From: Rhizobium mesoamericanum STM3625 | GTDB taxonomy: Bacteria; Pseudomonadota; Alphaproteobacteria; Rhizobiales; Rhizobiaceae | Assembly (NCBI RefSeq): GCF_000312665.1 | Contig: NZ_HF536772.1 | Coordinates: 1,650,867-1,714,866, forward strand | DNA length: 64,000 nucleotides | Direction: 5' to 3' | Part shown: positions 55,009 through 63,101 of the stretch, piece by piece | Layout: every line of letters begins with the position of its first letter | Position numbering within the stretch: the stretch's first letter is position 1 | The notes under the pieces: generated by a model | The model's database searches: none | Told to the model about the DNA's origin: nothing | The model's input: only the letters and a program-made list of their open reading frames with translations | Translations under genes and position numbers: made by a program

Positions 55009-55896
55009 TCAGATCACATAAACGGGGTCAAAAACTCCCTTCACAGTGACGTCAAGTTCAAGTAGGGACCCAGCCTGGGGTTGCGCCGATCGCGCATCGT
55101 CATCCAATCCTTCCCATGCCGTGGTGACTGCAAGGCGGTCGCCGTTCGGTCCGATGAAGGCAGGGCAGGAGGGCTGGGCGGCCGGGACTTTATAGCGCGA
55201 GATGCGCAGCCCATCAGGGCTGTAGCGATCGACCGTGCCGGCGCCCCAACGGGCATTCCAAATGTATCCATCGGCATCGACGACCGAACCATCGATGCCA
55301 CCCGGCTCGTCCATGGTGTCGACAAGGACAATCGGTTCACCAGTCGGCAGGCCGGTGTGCGGATCGACCATTACGCGCATCAGGCGGCTAATGCGAGTGT
55401 CGGTGAAATAGCCCATCGTCCCGTCCGGCGAGAAGCAGATCGAGTTCGGAATGCTGATGCCGTCGAAGATCTTTGTCACGCGACCACCGGCAACATGATA
55501 GATCGCGCCGGCGCGGCTTTCTGCCCGCTTACTCATCGTACCGATCCACAGCGCGCCTGAGGGATGCGTGCGGCCGTCGTTCGAGCGGTTCTCCGGCTTG
55601 TCGCTTTCGAGCGCGGCATAAAACGTTAGACTTCCGCTCTTCGTATCGCGGATAAAGAGGCCCTGTTCGGTCGCAAGCAGTTGGCGGCCGGCATCGATGC
55701 GGGCGAGCACGCTCGCCATCATGGGCAACTGGTGCACTTTCTTCTCGTCCGTCGAAAGGTTCAGCTCGTGCAGTTCCTTGCCGAGAATGTTGAACCACCA
55801 GACCGTGTTTGTGCCTGGATCGTAGGTCGGGCCTTCGCCCAGCACGGAGTTGGTGTTGCAGAGCGTCCTGCCCGCAAACTCGTGAATTTCGGTCAT
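55009..55896 (-). CDS. SMP-30/gluconolactonase family lactonase
   Basis: A 295-residue six-bladed beta-propeller hydrolase of the SMP-30/LRE family. Metal-site blocks are LGEGPTYDPGTNTVWWFNIL near residue 19 (Glu), RSNDGRTHPSGALWIGTMSK near 103 (Asn), ISIPNSICFSPDGTMGYFTD near 147 (Asn), and GGIDGSVVDADGYIWNARWG near 198 (Asp). In this operon it most likely opens galactono-1,4-lactone to galactonate, by analogy with other rhizobial dgoK-dgoA clusters. The next gene upstream is dgoA, 5 bases away. Confidence 0.9.
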   Translation of the reverse strand: MTEIHEFAGRTLCNTNSVLGEGPTYDPGTNTVWWFNILGKELHELNLSTDEKKVHQLPMMASVLARIDAGRQLLATEQGLFIRDTKSGSLTFYAALESDKPENRSNDGRTHPSGALWIGTMSKRAESRAGAIYHVAGGRVTKIFDGISIPNSICFSPDGTMGYFTDTRISRLMRVMVDPHTGLPTGEPIVLVDTMDEPGGIDGSVVDADGYIWNARWGAGTVDRYSPDGLRISRYKVPAAQPSCPAFIGPNGDRLAVTTAWEGLDDDARSAQPQAGSLLELDVTVKGVFDPVYVI

Positions 55897-55901
55897 TCTC
55901 C

Positions 55902-56534
55902 TTAAGCTCCTACGGCTGCATCATAGGCGTAAATGGTCGCCTTGGCGCGCTCGGCAACCTCTGCCGCGGTCATTCCAGGCTTGTAGAGGCTGGTGCCGAG
56001 ACCGAAGGCACGGATGCCAGCTTTTGTATAATCCCCGAAATTCTTGTCCGAGACACCGCCGACGGCCGCGATCACGAGTTCTGGCGGTAGAATTGCGCGG
56101 ATCGCGGTGATTCCGGACGGGCCGAGAACGCTGGCGGGAAAAAATTTCAGCCCCGTAGCGCCGGCGCGGGCTGCGGCCAGCGCTTCTGTCGGGGTGAACA
56201 CGCCAGGCATCGTGACCATGCCGTAGTCACGGGCAAGCACGATGACTTCAGGCTCGACGTTCGGCGTAACCAAAAGCTTGCCGCCCGCCGAATTCAGGCT
56301 GTCGACGGCCGCCGTCGTCAGAACGGTTCCAGCGCCGATCAGACAATTGGCAGGCGCCATTCTCGCGGCGATCTCGATCGACTTGAACGGGTCGGGCGAG
56401 TTCAGCGGAATTTCGATCGCGGTCAGTCCGCTGTCGATCAGTGCTCCGACGACGCTTTCGGTCTCTTCGGGTTTGATGCCCCGAAGAATGGCAATGAGCT
56501 GGCGCTTCATTGTGGGGAAGGGGATGCGGTTCAT
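55902..56534 (-). CDS. dgoA: 2-dehydro-3-deoxy-6-phosphogalactonate aldolase
   Basis: A 210-residue KDPG/KDPGal aldolase with a TIM-barrel fold. The active-site blocks are AILRGIKPEETESVV near residue 15, LTAIEIPLNSPDP near 35 (Glu), and TGLKFFPASVLGPSGI near 130 (Schiff-base Lys). It splits 2-keto-3-deoxy-6-phosphogalactonate into pyruvate and glyceraldehyde 3-phosphate. The galactonate choice over gluconate rests on the adjacent dgoK. The ATG at 56534 is preceded by AGGAAAG; an ATG at 56510 (MKRQL) also fits. Confidence 0.92.
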   Translation of the reverse strand: MNRIPFPTMKRQLIAILRGIKPEETESVVGALIDSGLTAIEIPLNSPDPFKSIEIAARMAPANCLIGAGTVLTTAAVDSLNSAGGKLLVTPNVEPEVIVLARDYGMVTMPGVFTPTEALAAARAGATGLKFFPASVLGPSGITAIRAILPPELVIAAVGGVSDKNFGDYTKAGIRAFGLGTSLYKPGMTAAEVAERAKATIYAYDAAVGA

Positions 56535-56549
56535 CGCTTTGGTACTTTC

Positions 56550-57467
56550 CTAATTCGGCCAAATGGCTTTGGCGGCGGCGGCAAGCCCGCCACGGACAGC
56601 AGTGTCGGCGTCAATCGTGTTAAAGGATAATGATAGTGCCTTGAAGGCCGCTTCATAAAGACCCTGCAGTCGGCCGGCGGCCACAAGGGTAATGCTGACG
56701 CCCGCCCCCGCCGCCGCAATGGCGCCGGCGATTTCCAGACCGATCAATGTGCCGGAGATCTTGGCCTGTGCCGCTGCGGCCGTCAGACCATGCAGCAGCT
56801 GTCCGGAGCGCGCCGTAAAGAAGAGGTTCGTCGCCATTGCCGGCTGCGCGTAGGCTGCTTTGATCGCGCTATCGAAGGCTGCCTCATCTGTCGGCGTCTG
56901 CTCCGCGCCGGCGACGGCATGCGACAGGATCGTATGCTTGGATATTGCATCGAAGAGTTCGCCCGTCATGAAGCTGGAGAAGCCGGTAACCCGTCCGTCC
57001 GTGACGCGCACCCACTTGGAATGCGTACCGGGCATGCACACTGCCTGTGATCCGGTGCTTGCCGGGCCAAGCGCGCCGAGAAGCTGTGTTTCCTCGCCGC
57101 GCATGACGTCGGGCCTTGTCTGATCCCTTTGCGCAAGTCCCGGAAGGATCCGGACGTCCCGGCTCTCGCCGGGAACAATTGCCGTGCGGGTGAGGATGGA
57201 AGATAGCGACGTCGGCACGTCGACATAGCCTGCCTCGACCCATCCCTGCTTGGCGCCTGCCATGCCGCAAATGATGACCGGAAGATTTTCCGGCGAATTC
57301 ACCTTGGCCAGGTGCGAGGCCAGAACCTCGGCAAAGCCGGTCTTCGCAGCCGTCGTCATTCCTTCATTGCTGCGGCTTTCGGCAAGGATGCTGTCATCCT
57401 TGTCCATCAGCCAAAGCCGGAAACTGCTCGTTCCCCAATCCACCGCGACATAAGCGGGATCCGCCAT
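56550..57467 (-). CDS. dgoK: 2-dehydro-3-deoxygalactonokinase
   Basis: A 305-residue actin-fold sugar-acid kinase that phosphorylates 2-keto-3-deoxygalactonate. Blocks are YVAVDWGTSSFRLWLMDKD at the start (phosphate loop), VIICGMAGAKQGWVEAGYVD near residue 72, VMRGEETQLLGA near 125 and VCMPGTHSKWVRV near 145. The start overlaps the SDR stop as TAATG, so translation is coupled; this decides the start, though the frame is open to 57671. Confidence 0.92.
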   Translation of the reverse strand: MADPAYVAVDWGTSSFRLWLMDKDDSILAESRSNEGMTTAAKTGFAEVLASHLAKVNSPENLPVIICGMAGAKQGWVEAGYVDVPTSLSSILTRTAIVPGESRDVRILPGLAQRDQTRPDVMRGEETQLLGALGPASTGSQAVCMPGTHSKWVRVTDGRVTGFSSFMTGELFDAISKHTILSHAVAGAEQTPTDEAAFDSAIKAAYAQPAMATNLFFTARSGQLLHGLTAAAAQAKISGTLIGLEIAGAIAAAGAGVSITLVAAGRLQGLYEAAFKALSLSFNTIDADTAVRGGLAAAAKAIWPN

Positions 57468-58240
57468 TAGAAAATGCCTCCATCGACAATAAGAGATTGG
57501 GCGCTTATCGCTGCCGCGCAGCTCGACGCCAGAAACAGGCACGGACCAACGATGGCGTCGGCGTGTAGGACCTTCTTGATGCACTGCCGCTGCACTGTCC
57601 GAGCGATGCCCTCTTCGGTGAGCCAGAGTTTCATCTGACGATCGGTCACGATCATGCCCGGCAGAATACAATTGACGCGGATGTTATCAGGTCCGAGCTT
57701 ACCGGCCAGACTTTTCGTTAGCCCGATTACACCGGCTTTTGCGGCCGAATAGGCAGGAAATTCCGGCATATTGAGGAGAAAGGCGATCGACGACATGTTG
57801 ATCACCGCGCCGCCGCCGGCAGCGCGCATCGAGGGCGCGACGGCCTGTGTGGTAAAAAAGACGTGGCGCAGATTGGTCGCCTGGTTATCGTTCCAATATT
57901 CCTCGGTCACGGTCTCGAAATCGTGCCGGTCGTCGCGCGCGGCATTGTTGACGAGCACGCTGATCGGGCCAGAGTGAGCGACTATTTCATCGACCGTCCG
58001 GCGGATATCTGCAACATTGCGCAAATCTGCCTTGTGGAAGCGGATGGGATGCAGCGTGTCGCGCGACAGCCTCTCGACAAGCTCATGGCTTTCCGTTTCC
58101 GCGACATCGATGAAAGAAACCTTCGCCCCCTGGCAGGCAAAACCCTGGACGATAGCTGCCCCGATGCCGGACCCGCCTCCGGTGATCAGCACACTTCGAT
58201 CCCTGAACTCCGGAAACTGCGCAACAATACTCGTCACCAT
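57467..58240 (-). CDS. short-chain dehydrogenase/reductase, probable sugar dehydrogenase
   Basis: A 257-residue classical SDR. The cofactor motif is VLITGGGSGIGAAIVQGFA near residue 17, NNAARDD is near 93, and the catalytic Ser-Tyr-Lys set is in NMSSIAFLL and YSAAKAGVIGLTKSLAG near 158. VSFIDVAE at the second strand favours NAD+. As the first gene of an operon with a lactonase, dgoK and dgoA, it probably oxidises galactose (or a related sugar) to the lactone; that is inference. It starts about 90 bases from the divergent IclR gene. Confidence 0.9.
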   Translation of the reverse strand: MVTSIVAQFPEFRDRSVLITGGGSGIGAAIVQGFACQGAKVSFIDVAETESHELVERLSRDTLHPIRFHKADLRNVADIRRTVDEIVAHSGPISVLVNNAARDDRHDFETVTEEYWNDNQATNLRHVFFTTQAVAPSMRAAGGGAVINMSSIAFLLNMPEFPAYSAAKAGVIGLTKSLAGKLGPDNIRVNCILPGMIVTDRQMKLWLTEEGIARTVQRQCIKKVLHADAIVGPCLFLASSCAAAISAQSLIVDGGIF

Positions 58241-58253
58241 TTCCTCCCAAGCG

Positions 58254-58290
58254 TTCCATTATGTGGAACTCAATTTGACTATGTGGAATT
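58254..58290. promoter_or_regulatory. candidate IclR operator in the divergent promoter region
   Basis: TTCCA (58254-58258) and TGGAA (58264-58268) form an inverted repeat around five bases, and a second ATGTGGAA follows about 13 bases further on (58281-58288). The sites lie 14 bases from the SDR start and about 40 from the iclR start. IclR proteins bind such short dyads. It is a strong positional candidate but unproven. Confidence 0.55.
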
Positions 58291-58330
58291 ATCCGATTAC
58301 GTTGGTATTCCTGTCAAGGCATTTGGGGCA

Positions 58331-59128
58331 ATGATGAGTGTGGCAAAAGAGAGTGCGCGCGCAAAGCGCGACACAGGCACCCTAGGTAAGCTGATGGTCC
58401 TTCTGGATCTCGTGAGCCACGCCGACGGCCCCATGCGCTTCACCGACATACTGGAGGTCACCGATCAGCCCCGCGGCACTCTTCATCGCCAGCTGAGCCA
58501 TCTCGTGGAGGAGGGGCTGCTCGAAATCGATACGGACGGACGCTATTTACCGGGCTTGCGGCTATTGGATCTCGCCTCTCGCAGCTGGGGGCGCAACGAG
58601 TTCCGTGTTATGGCTGAGCCGCACCTCAGGGCGCTCCAGGGCCTGACTGGTGAAACGGTCCATCTCGGCGTGCTGCGCGGGACCTCGATCATCTACCTCG
58701 ACAAGTTCGAAGGGCAACAGCCCGTCAGGATGTACTCGCAGATCGGCAACGCTTCGCCGGTCTATTGCACTGGCGTAGGCAAGGCGGCCTTGTCCATCTT
58801 GCCCGAGGTGCGGGTTAAGGCCTTGTTGGAGGATATTTCCTTCCATCGCTTCACCGCCAACACCCATACGGCTCAGTCGCTTCTTGCCGAGGTTGAGGAG
58901 ATACGAAAACTGGGCCATGCCTTCGACCGTGAGGAGCACGAAGTCGGAATCCGGTGCGTCGCGGCCCCTATCTGGTCCGAGAATTTGTCGCTTGTCGGCG
59001 GTGTTTCGGTGACCGGTCCGGCCTATCGGCTCACCATGGAAAAGCTTTCGCAGTGGGCAGGCCCGATCCAGGAGGCAGCGGCACGGATCATGGAGGCCAT
59101 GCGGATTGGGCTTGGCCCACGTCGCTGA
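58331..59128 (+). CDS. IclR-family transcriptional regulator
   Basis: A 265-residue regulator. The winged helix-turn-helix is at about residues 15-75 (LGKLMVLLDLVSHADGPMRF; TDQPRGTLHRQLSHLVEEGL) and the effector domain at about 90-255 (LTGETVHLGVLRGTSIIYLD; GNASPVYCTGVGKAALSILP). It is divergent from the SDR-dgoK-dgoA-lactonase operon, so it very likely regulates it, with a sugar acid as a plausible effector. I chose the ATG at 58331; the frame is open upstream to 57863, antisense to the SDR gene. Confidence 0.93.
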   Translation: MMSVAKESARAKRDTGTLGKLMVLLDLVSHADGPMRFTDILEVTDQPRGTLHRQLSHLVEEGLLEIDTDGRYLPGLRLLDLASRSWGRNEFRVMAEPHLRALQGLTGETVHLGVLRGTSIIYLDKFEGQQPVRMYSQIGNASPVYCTGVGKAALSILPEVRVKALLEDISFHRFTANTHTAQSLLAEVEEIRKLGHAFDREEHEVGIRCVAAPIWSENLSLVGGVSVTGPAYRLTMEKLSQWAGPIQEAAARIMEAMRIGLGPRR

Positions 59129-59311
59129 GCAAGGGGCATATCCGCCGAAAGCACAATATTGAGAATTTCTGATGAATCATCACAATTGACGCTCGTCAAT
59201 CCCCCATCCTGGGGTGTATGTGCTGATAATCGTCATCGGCGATACAAATAGCGACGGCGCGGGTGAGACGGCCGTCTCCTTCAGGAACCATCTATCGAGT
59301 CGAACAAATAA

Positions 59312-60043
59312 ATGACCCCATCGCAGCCAGGATCTTCCGTAGACGTCCACGTAAGTGAGGTCGCAGGACTGAAAACCCAGTTCGATATTTTCCGCTTCAT
59401 GAAAAAAGTGACCGAAGCGTATCGGACGCGGGCCTTCATGGTTTTCAATCTTCCCTCCGTGACAGCACGGGACTTGCAAAGCAACACCGTTATCTCGAGT
59501 TGGCCGGTGGAACTTTTGGCGGCCTACGACCATGAGGGGCTGGTGGCCAACAGCCCGGTCATGAAGCGGCTACGGACATCGACGACGCCCTTCTTCAACG
59601 ACGTGTCGCTGGCGAAACTCGATCGGCCGGACGGGAAGGCTGGCCTCGTCAAGGCGCTCTTTGAGCGCTTTCACATGATGCGTTGCGCCTATTTTCCAAC
59701 CCATGAGTCTTCCGGTGGCCGGGGCGCCGTTTCATTTTCGGGCGATCGTGAGGCATTCACCACCGAAGAAATGCGCGAACTCCATTATATTTCCGTCCAC
59801 GTCTTCGATCGACTGGCCGAGATTCGCAGTCATGACAACCGAGTCACGGATACCTTGACCGACCGCGAGATCGACTGTCTGAACTGGACGGCTGCCGGTA
59901 AGACCAGTGTGGAGATTGCCGAGATCCTCACCCTCTCCGAGCATACGGTCAACCACTACCTCAACCGTGCAACCAAGAAACTCGATACGGTAAACCGCAC
60001 ACAGGCAGTCGCCAAGGCGCTGCGGATCGGCCTGATAAAGTAA
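59312..60043 (+). CDS. LuxR-family regulator with an altered autoinducer-binding domain
   Basis: A 243-residue protein with an N-terminal autoinducer-binding-like domain (about 25-165) and a LuxR helix-turn-helix (about 175-240; LTDREIDCLNWTAAGKTSVE, then ILTLSEHTVNHYLNRATKKL). The DNA-binding part is fully typical. In the ligand part the usual Asp-Pro of acyl-homoserine lactone receptors reads ANSPV (near residue 80), and the later Trp is replaced (PFFND). No luxI gene is in the window, so it is a LuxR solo that may sense another ligand or none. The ribosome site is weak. Confidence 0.9.
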   Translation: MTPSQPGSSVDVHVSEVAGLKTQFDIFRFMKKVTEAYRTRAFMVFNLPSVTARDLQSNTVISSWPVELLAAYDHEGLVANSPVMKRLRTSTTPFFNDVSLAKLDRPDGKAGLVKALFERFHMMRCAYFPTHESSGGRGAVSFSGDREAFTTEEMRELHYISVHVFDRLAEIRSHDNRVTDTLTDREIDCLNWTAAGKTSVEIAEILTLSEHTVNHYLNRATKKLDTVNRTQAVAKALRIGLIK

Positions 60044-60555
60044 GGGCTGCGCAAATTGTGGGCTTCGCACGAATTCGCGCCTAAATCTTCGCCAAAACGG
60101 ACGACGTGGTCACCGCAACACGCCGCCTCTTGCGAATGTTTTCCAGTTGGCACGTTTTCTGCTTCTTTCTCTCCAGCGGTCCAGAGGGGACCTGGTAACG
60201 ACGCCGAATGAACGGCGCGACCCGCATGCCGCCGCCGACGCCACGATGCCCGATCTCAGGCTCTGCCGTCGGCGGTGGTTGTTGCTTTTGAGACGGCAAG
60301 CGTGGCATTCCTCCGCTCTTATTCCTCCGATTTGCGTTTTGTGCTGGCCTTTGGCCACGGATGCTCTAGTTCGCAAGGCTTACCCGGTATCCTGGAGGCT
60401 GTTGCGACTATCAGGGCGAAAGCCCGGCGGACTTGATGTCGCAGCGGCCTTCCGGTTGATCCCGTTTCCTCAATGGCGCCCGTGATTGCCGATTTTATTT
60501 GGCGAAGACGCGGCGGTCCTCTATCTAGAGTGCCAACTAGGGCAGTGAGGATGGA
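60044..60555. other. 512-base stretch without a recognisable gene
   Basis: I see no convincing gene between the LuxR gene and mrp. CCGCCGACG (60232-60240) and CGTCGGCGG (60267-60275) form a 9-base inverted repeat with a 26-base spacer and could be part of an RNA structure. Open frames on both strands lack coding character. The ribosome site of mrp is at its end. Confidence 0.4.
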
Positions 60556-61707
60556 ATGACCGGCGTCACCAAAGAACAGGTTCTCGAAACGCTGAAGACC
60601 GTGCGCGGTCCCGATCTTGAACACGATATTGTCGAGCTCGGCATGGTGTCTGATGTCTTCATCTCCGACGCCAAGGTCTATTTCTCCATCACCGTCCCGG
60701 CGGAGAGCGCCAAGGAGCTTGAGCCGCTTCGTCTTGCGGCCGAACGGGTCATCAGGGAAATGCCGGGCGTCAAAGGAGCGCTCGTTGCCCTGACGGCAGA
60801 CAAGAAGGTCGGTTCTGGCTCGGCGCCGGTGTCACGCCCACAGCCGCAGGCGGGCCATGATCATCATGGCCACGCGCACGCACCGCAACAGCAACGCGCG
60901 GGCAAGCTCGGTGTCCCAGGTATCAACGCGATCATCGCCGTCGCCTCCGGCAAGGGGGGCGTGGGCAAGTCTACAACCGCCGTCAATCTTGCGCTCGGTC
61001 TCCAGGCAAACGGCCTGCGCGTCGGCGTCCTCGACGCAGATATTTACGGTCCGTCGATGCCCCGACTGCTGAAGATCTCCGGTCGCCCCACCCAGATTGA
61101 CGGCCGCATCATCAATCCAATGGAAAATTACGGACTAAAGGTTATGTCGATGGGCTTCCTCGTTGACGAGGAGACAGCCATGATCTGGCGTGGTCCAATG
61201 GTGCAATCTGCATTGATGCAAATGCTGCGCGAGGTTGCCTGGGGCGAGCTCGACGTGCTCGTCGTCGATATGCCGCCTGGAACCGGCGATGCGCAGCTGA
61301 CGATGGCACAACAAGTGCCGCTGGCCGGCGCCGTCATTGTCTCGACCCCGCAGGATCTCGCGCTTGTGGATGCCCGCAAGGGGTTGAACATGTTCAAGAA
61401 GGTCGAGGTTCCTGTGCTCGGCATCGTCGAGAACATGAGCTATTTTATCGCGCCAGATACTGGCACGCGCTATGATATCTTTGGTCATGGCGGCGCGCGC
61501 AAGGAAGCTGAGCGCATTGGTGTGCCATTCCTCGGCGAGGTGCCGCTGACGATGAATATCCGCGAGACATCCGATGCCGGAACGCCGCTTGTCGCCACGG
61601 AGCCAAACGGCATTGTCGCCGGCATCTATCGCGAGATTGCCGCCAGGGTCTGGCAGCAACTCGGTGGGCAACCGCAGAGGGCCGCGCCGGCGATCGTTTT
61701 CGAGTGA
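60556..61707 (+). CDS. mrp: Mrp/ApbC-type P-loop ATPase (iron-sulfur carrier family) without CxxC
   Basis: A 383-residue Mrp/NBP35 protein. The N-terminal DUF59/MIP18-like domain spans about 5-85. A His-rich linker follows (GHDHHGHAHAPQQQ at 100-113). The P-loop domain starts near 120, with the deviant Walker A SGKGGVGKSTTAVNLALGL at about 131-149 and DVLVVDMPPGTGDAQLTMAQ near 233. Family members carry iron-sulfur clusters to target proteins. In most, a CxxC pair after ENMSYF binds the cluster; here that place reads IAPDTGTRYDIFG without Cys. I recall the same in other rhizobia, but cannot check it here. Confidence 0.93.
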   Translation: MTGVTKEQVLETLKTVRGPDLEHDIVELGMVSDVFISDAKVYFSITVPAESAKELEPLRLAAERVIREMPGVKGALVALTADKKVGSGSAPVSRPQPQAGHDHHGHAHAPQQQRAGKLGVPGINAIIAVASGKGGVGKSTTAVNLALGLQANGLRVGVLDADIYGPSMPRLLKISGRPTQIDGRIINPMENYGLKVMSMGFLVDEETAMIWRGPMVQSALMQMLREVAWGELDVLVVDMPPGTGDAQLTMAQQVPLAGAVIVSTPQDLALVDARKGLNMFKKVEVPVLGIVENMSYFIAPDTGTRYDIFGHGGARKEAERIGVPFLGEVPLTMNIRETSDAGTPLVATEPNGIVAGIYREIAARVWQQLGGQPQRAAPAIVFE

Positions 61708-62109
61708 ACGCTGCGCCGCCGCTAGGCTCCCAATTATGGAGGAAGTGTGGTCAAACGGCGCAGTGGACATAACACGTCTTGATTCTTTCGCAGCTTTCCG
61801 TCATATGGCGCGCCGTTGCCATGGGGGCGGCGTTTTGCGAATGCTCAATGATGACCACCCTGACGGGACTGGTCACCTGCACGTTCGGAGTTATCTTGGT
61901 CGAAGGATTGGTGACTGCGATGCGGATGAGCATGTTGCATATCTCGGCGGTTGCCGGATGTGCCAGGAGTTGTATGAGCTTTCTTCAATCGCCGTCGTCA
62001 AGATCGAGAACTTGCATCCCGCGCGCTCTCGCAGTCGGCGCGCCGTGGAAGGGCTTTCGATGAACAGAGCGATGTGCGCACAGTGCCCGGATCGCCGGAG
62101 GACTATCCG
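61708..62109. other. 402-base stretch without a recognisable gene
   Basis: Between mrp and corA no gene is clear. Open frames at 61574-62113 and 61779-62063 (plus) lack a ribosome site or known motif, and the first is mostly the alternate frame of mrp. The last 25 bases hold the corA ribosome site (GGAGGA). Confidence 0.4.
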
Positions 62110-63084
62110 GTGATCACGGCCTACTGTTCCAATTGCAGGCCAGTCGAGATCGGCGATCTGTCGAACGGTTTATTGCGTGACGATGTCATGTGGATCGACA
62201 TGATCGAGCCTTCGCGCGAAGAGGAACGCTTTGTTGAAAGTGCGCTTGGCATCGAGGTTCCGACGCGGGACGATCTCAAGGATATCGAGCCATCGGCCCG
62301 CCTCTATACCGAAAATGATGCCGTGTTCATGACGGCCTCTTTGGTCTGGAAGGCCGAAACCGATGCGCCGACGCTGACCGACGTTGCATTCATCCTTGCC
62401 GGCAAGCGGCTGATCACCATCCGCTACGCGCAGCCAAAATCGTTTGCGCTCTTCATTGCGGCTCTTCCGCGCGTGCCACAGCAGTGGCGAAGCGGCGCGG
62501 CATTACTGGCGAAACTATTCGAAACCGTGATCGATCGAACGGCGGAGATCCTGGAACTCTCGGTGGCGCGCATAGACATCCTGTCGACGCATGTGTTCGG
62601 TGAACGGGCCAGGAAGGTTCGCAAGCCTTCGAACTATCTGGAAGAAAAGCTCAGGGACATCGCGGGCCATCATCGCCTTGTCAGCAAGGTGCGTGACAGC
62701 CTCGCGTCGCTCTCCCGGCTCATGACGTTCTTCTTCAGCATTCCTGCTGTCCAGCAAGACCGCGACACCAAGGAACTGTGCAAGACTGTCTCGCGCGACA
62801 TCCAGTCGCTCAATGAGCATGCGTCCTTCATCGCGGGCAATATCACCTTCCTGCTCGACGCCTCGCTCGGCCTGATCAACATCGAGCAAAACTCGATCAT
62901 CAAGATTTTTTCGATCGCGTCCGTGGTATTCTTGCCGCCGACGCTGGTCGCCTCCATCTACGGCATGAATTTCGAATTCATGCCGGAACTGCACTTCGTC
63001 CACGGATATCCCTATTCGATTGGGCTCATGGTGTTGTCCGCCATCATTCCCTTCTTCTTTTTCCGATGGAAAGGCTGGCTCTGA
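62110..63084 (+). CDS. corA: CorA-family magnesium/cobalt transporter
   Basis: A 324-residue CorA/MIT channel. A large cytoplasmic domain comes first, with a long helix (about 165-260), then two membrane helices near the C-terminus. The selectivity motif GMN sits between them in [18 protein letters not shown], followed by [20 protein letters not shown] and a basic end (RWKGWL). It forms a pentamer in the inner membrane for Mg2+ (and Co2+/Ni2+) uptake. I chose the GTG at 62110 because GGAGGA is 7 bases before it; an upstream GTG at 62074 has no such site. Confidence 0.94.
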   Translation: MITAYCSNCRPVEIGDLSNGLLRDDVMWIDMIEPSREEERFVESALGIEVPTRDDLKDIEPSARLYTENDAVFMTASLVWKAETDAPTLTDVAFILAGKRLITIRYAQPKSFALFIAALPRVPQQWRSGAALLAKLFETVIDRTAEILELSVARIDILSTHVFGERARKVRKPSNYLEEKLRDIAGHHRLVSKVRDSLASLSRLMTFFFSIPAVQQDRDTKELCKTVSRDIQSLNEHASFIAGNITFLLDASLGLINIEQNSIIKIFSIASVVFLPPTLVASIYGMNFEFMPELHFVHGYPYSIGLMVLSAIIPFFFFRWKGWL

Positions 63085-63101
63085 GGGCCTGTTTTCATTT
63101 C

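Noticed and set aside
61574..62113. 179-residue frame between mrp and corA
   Set aside because: Its first third is the wrong frame of mrp and the rest matches nothing; I treat the region as a gap.
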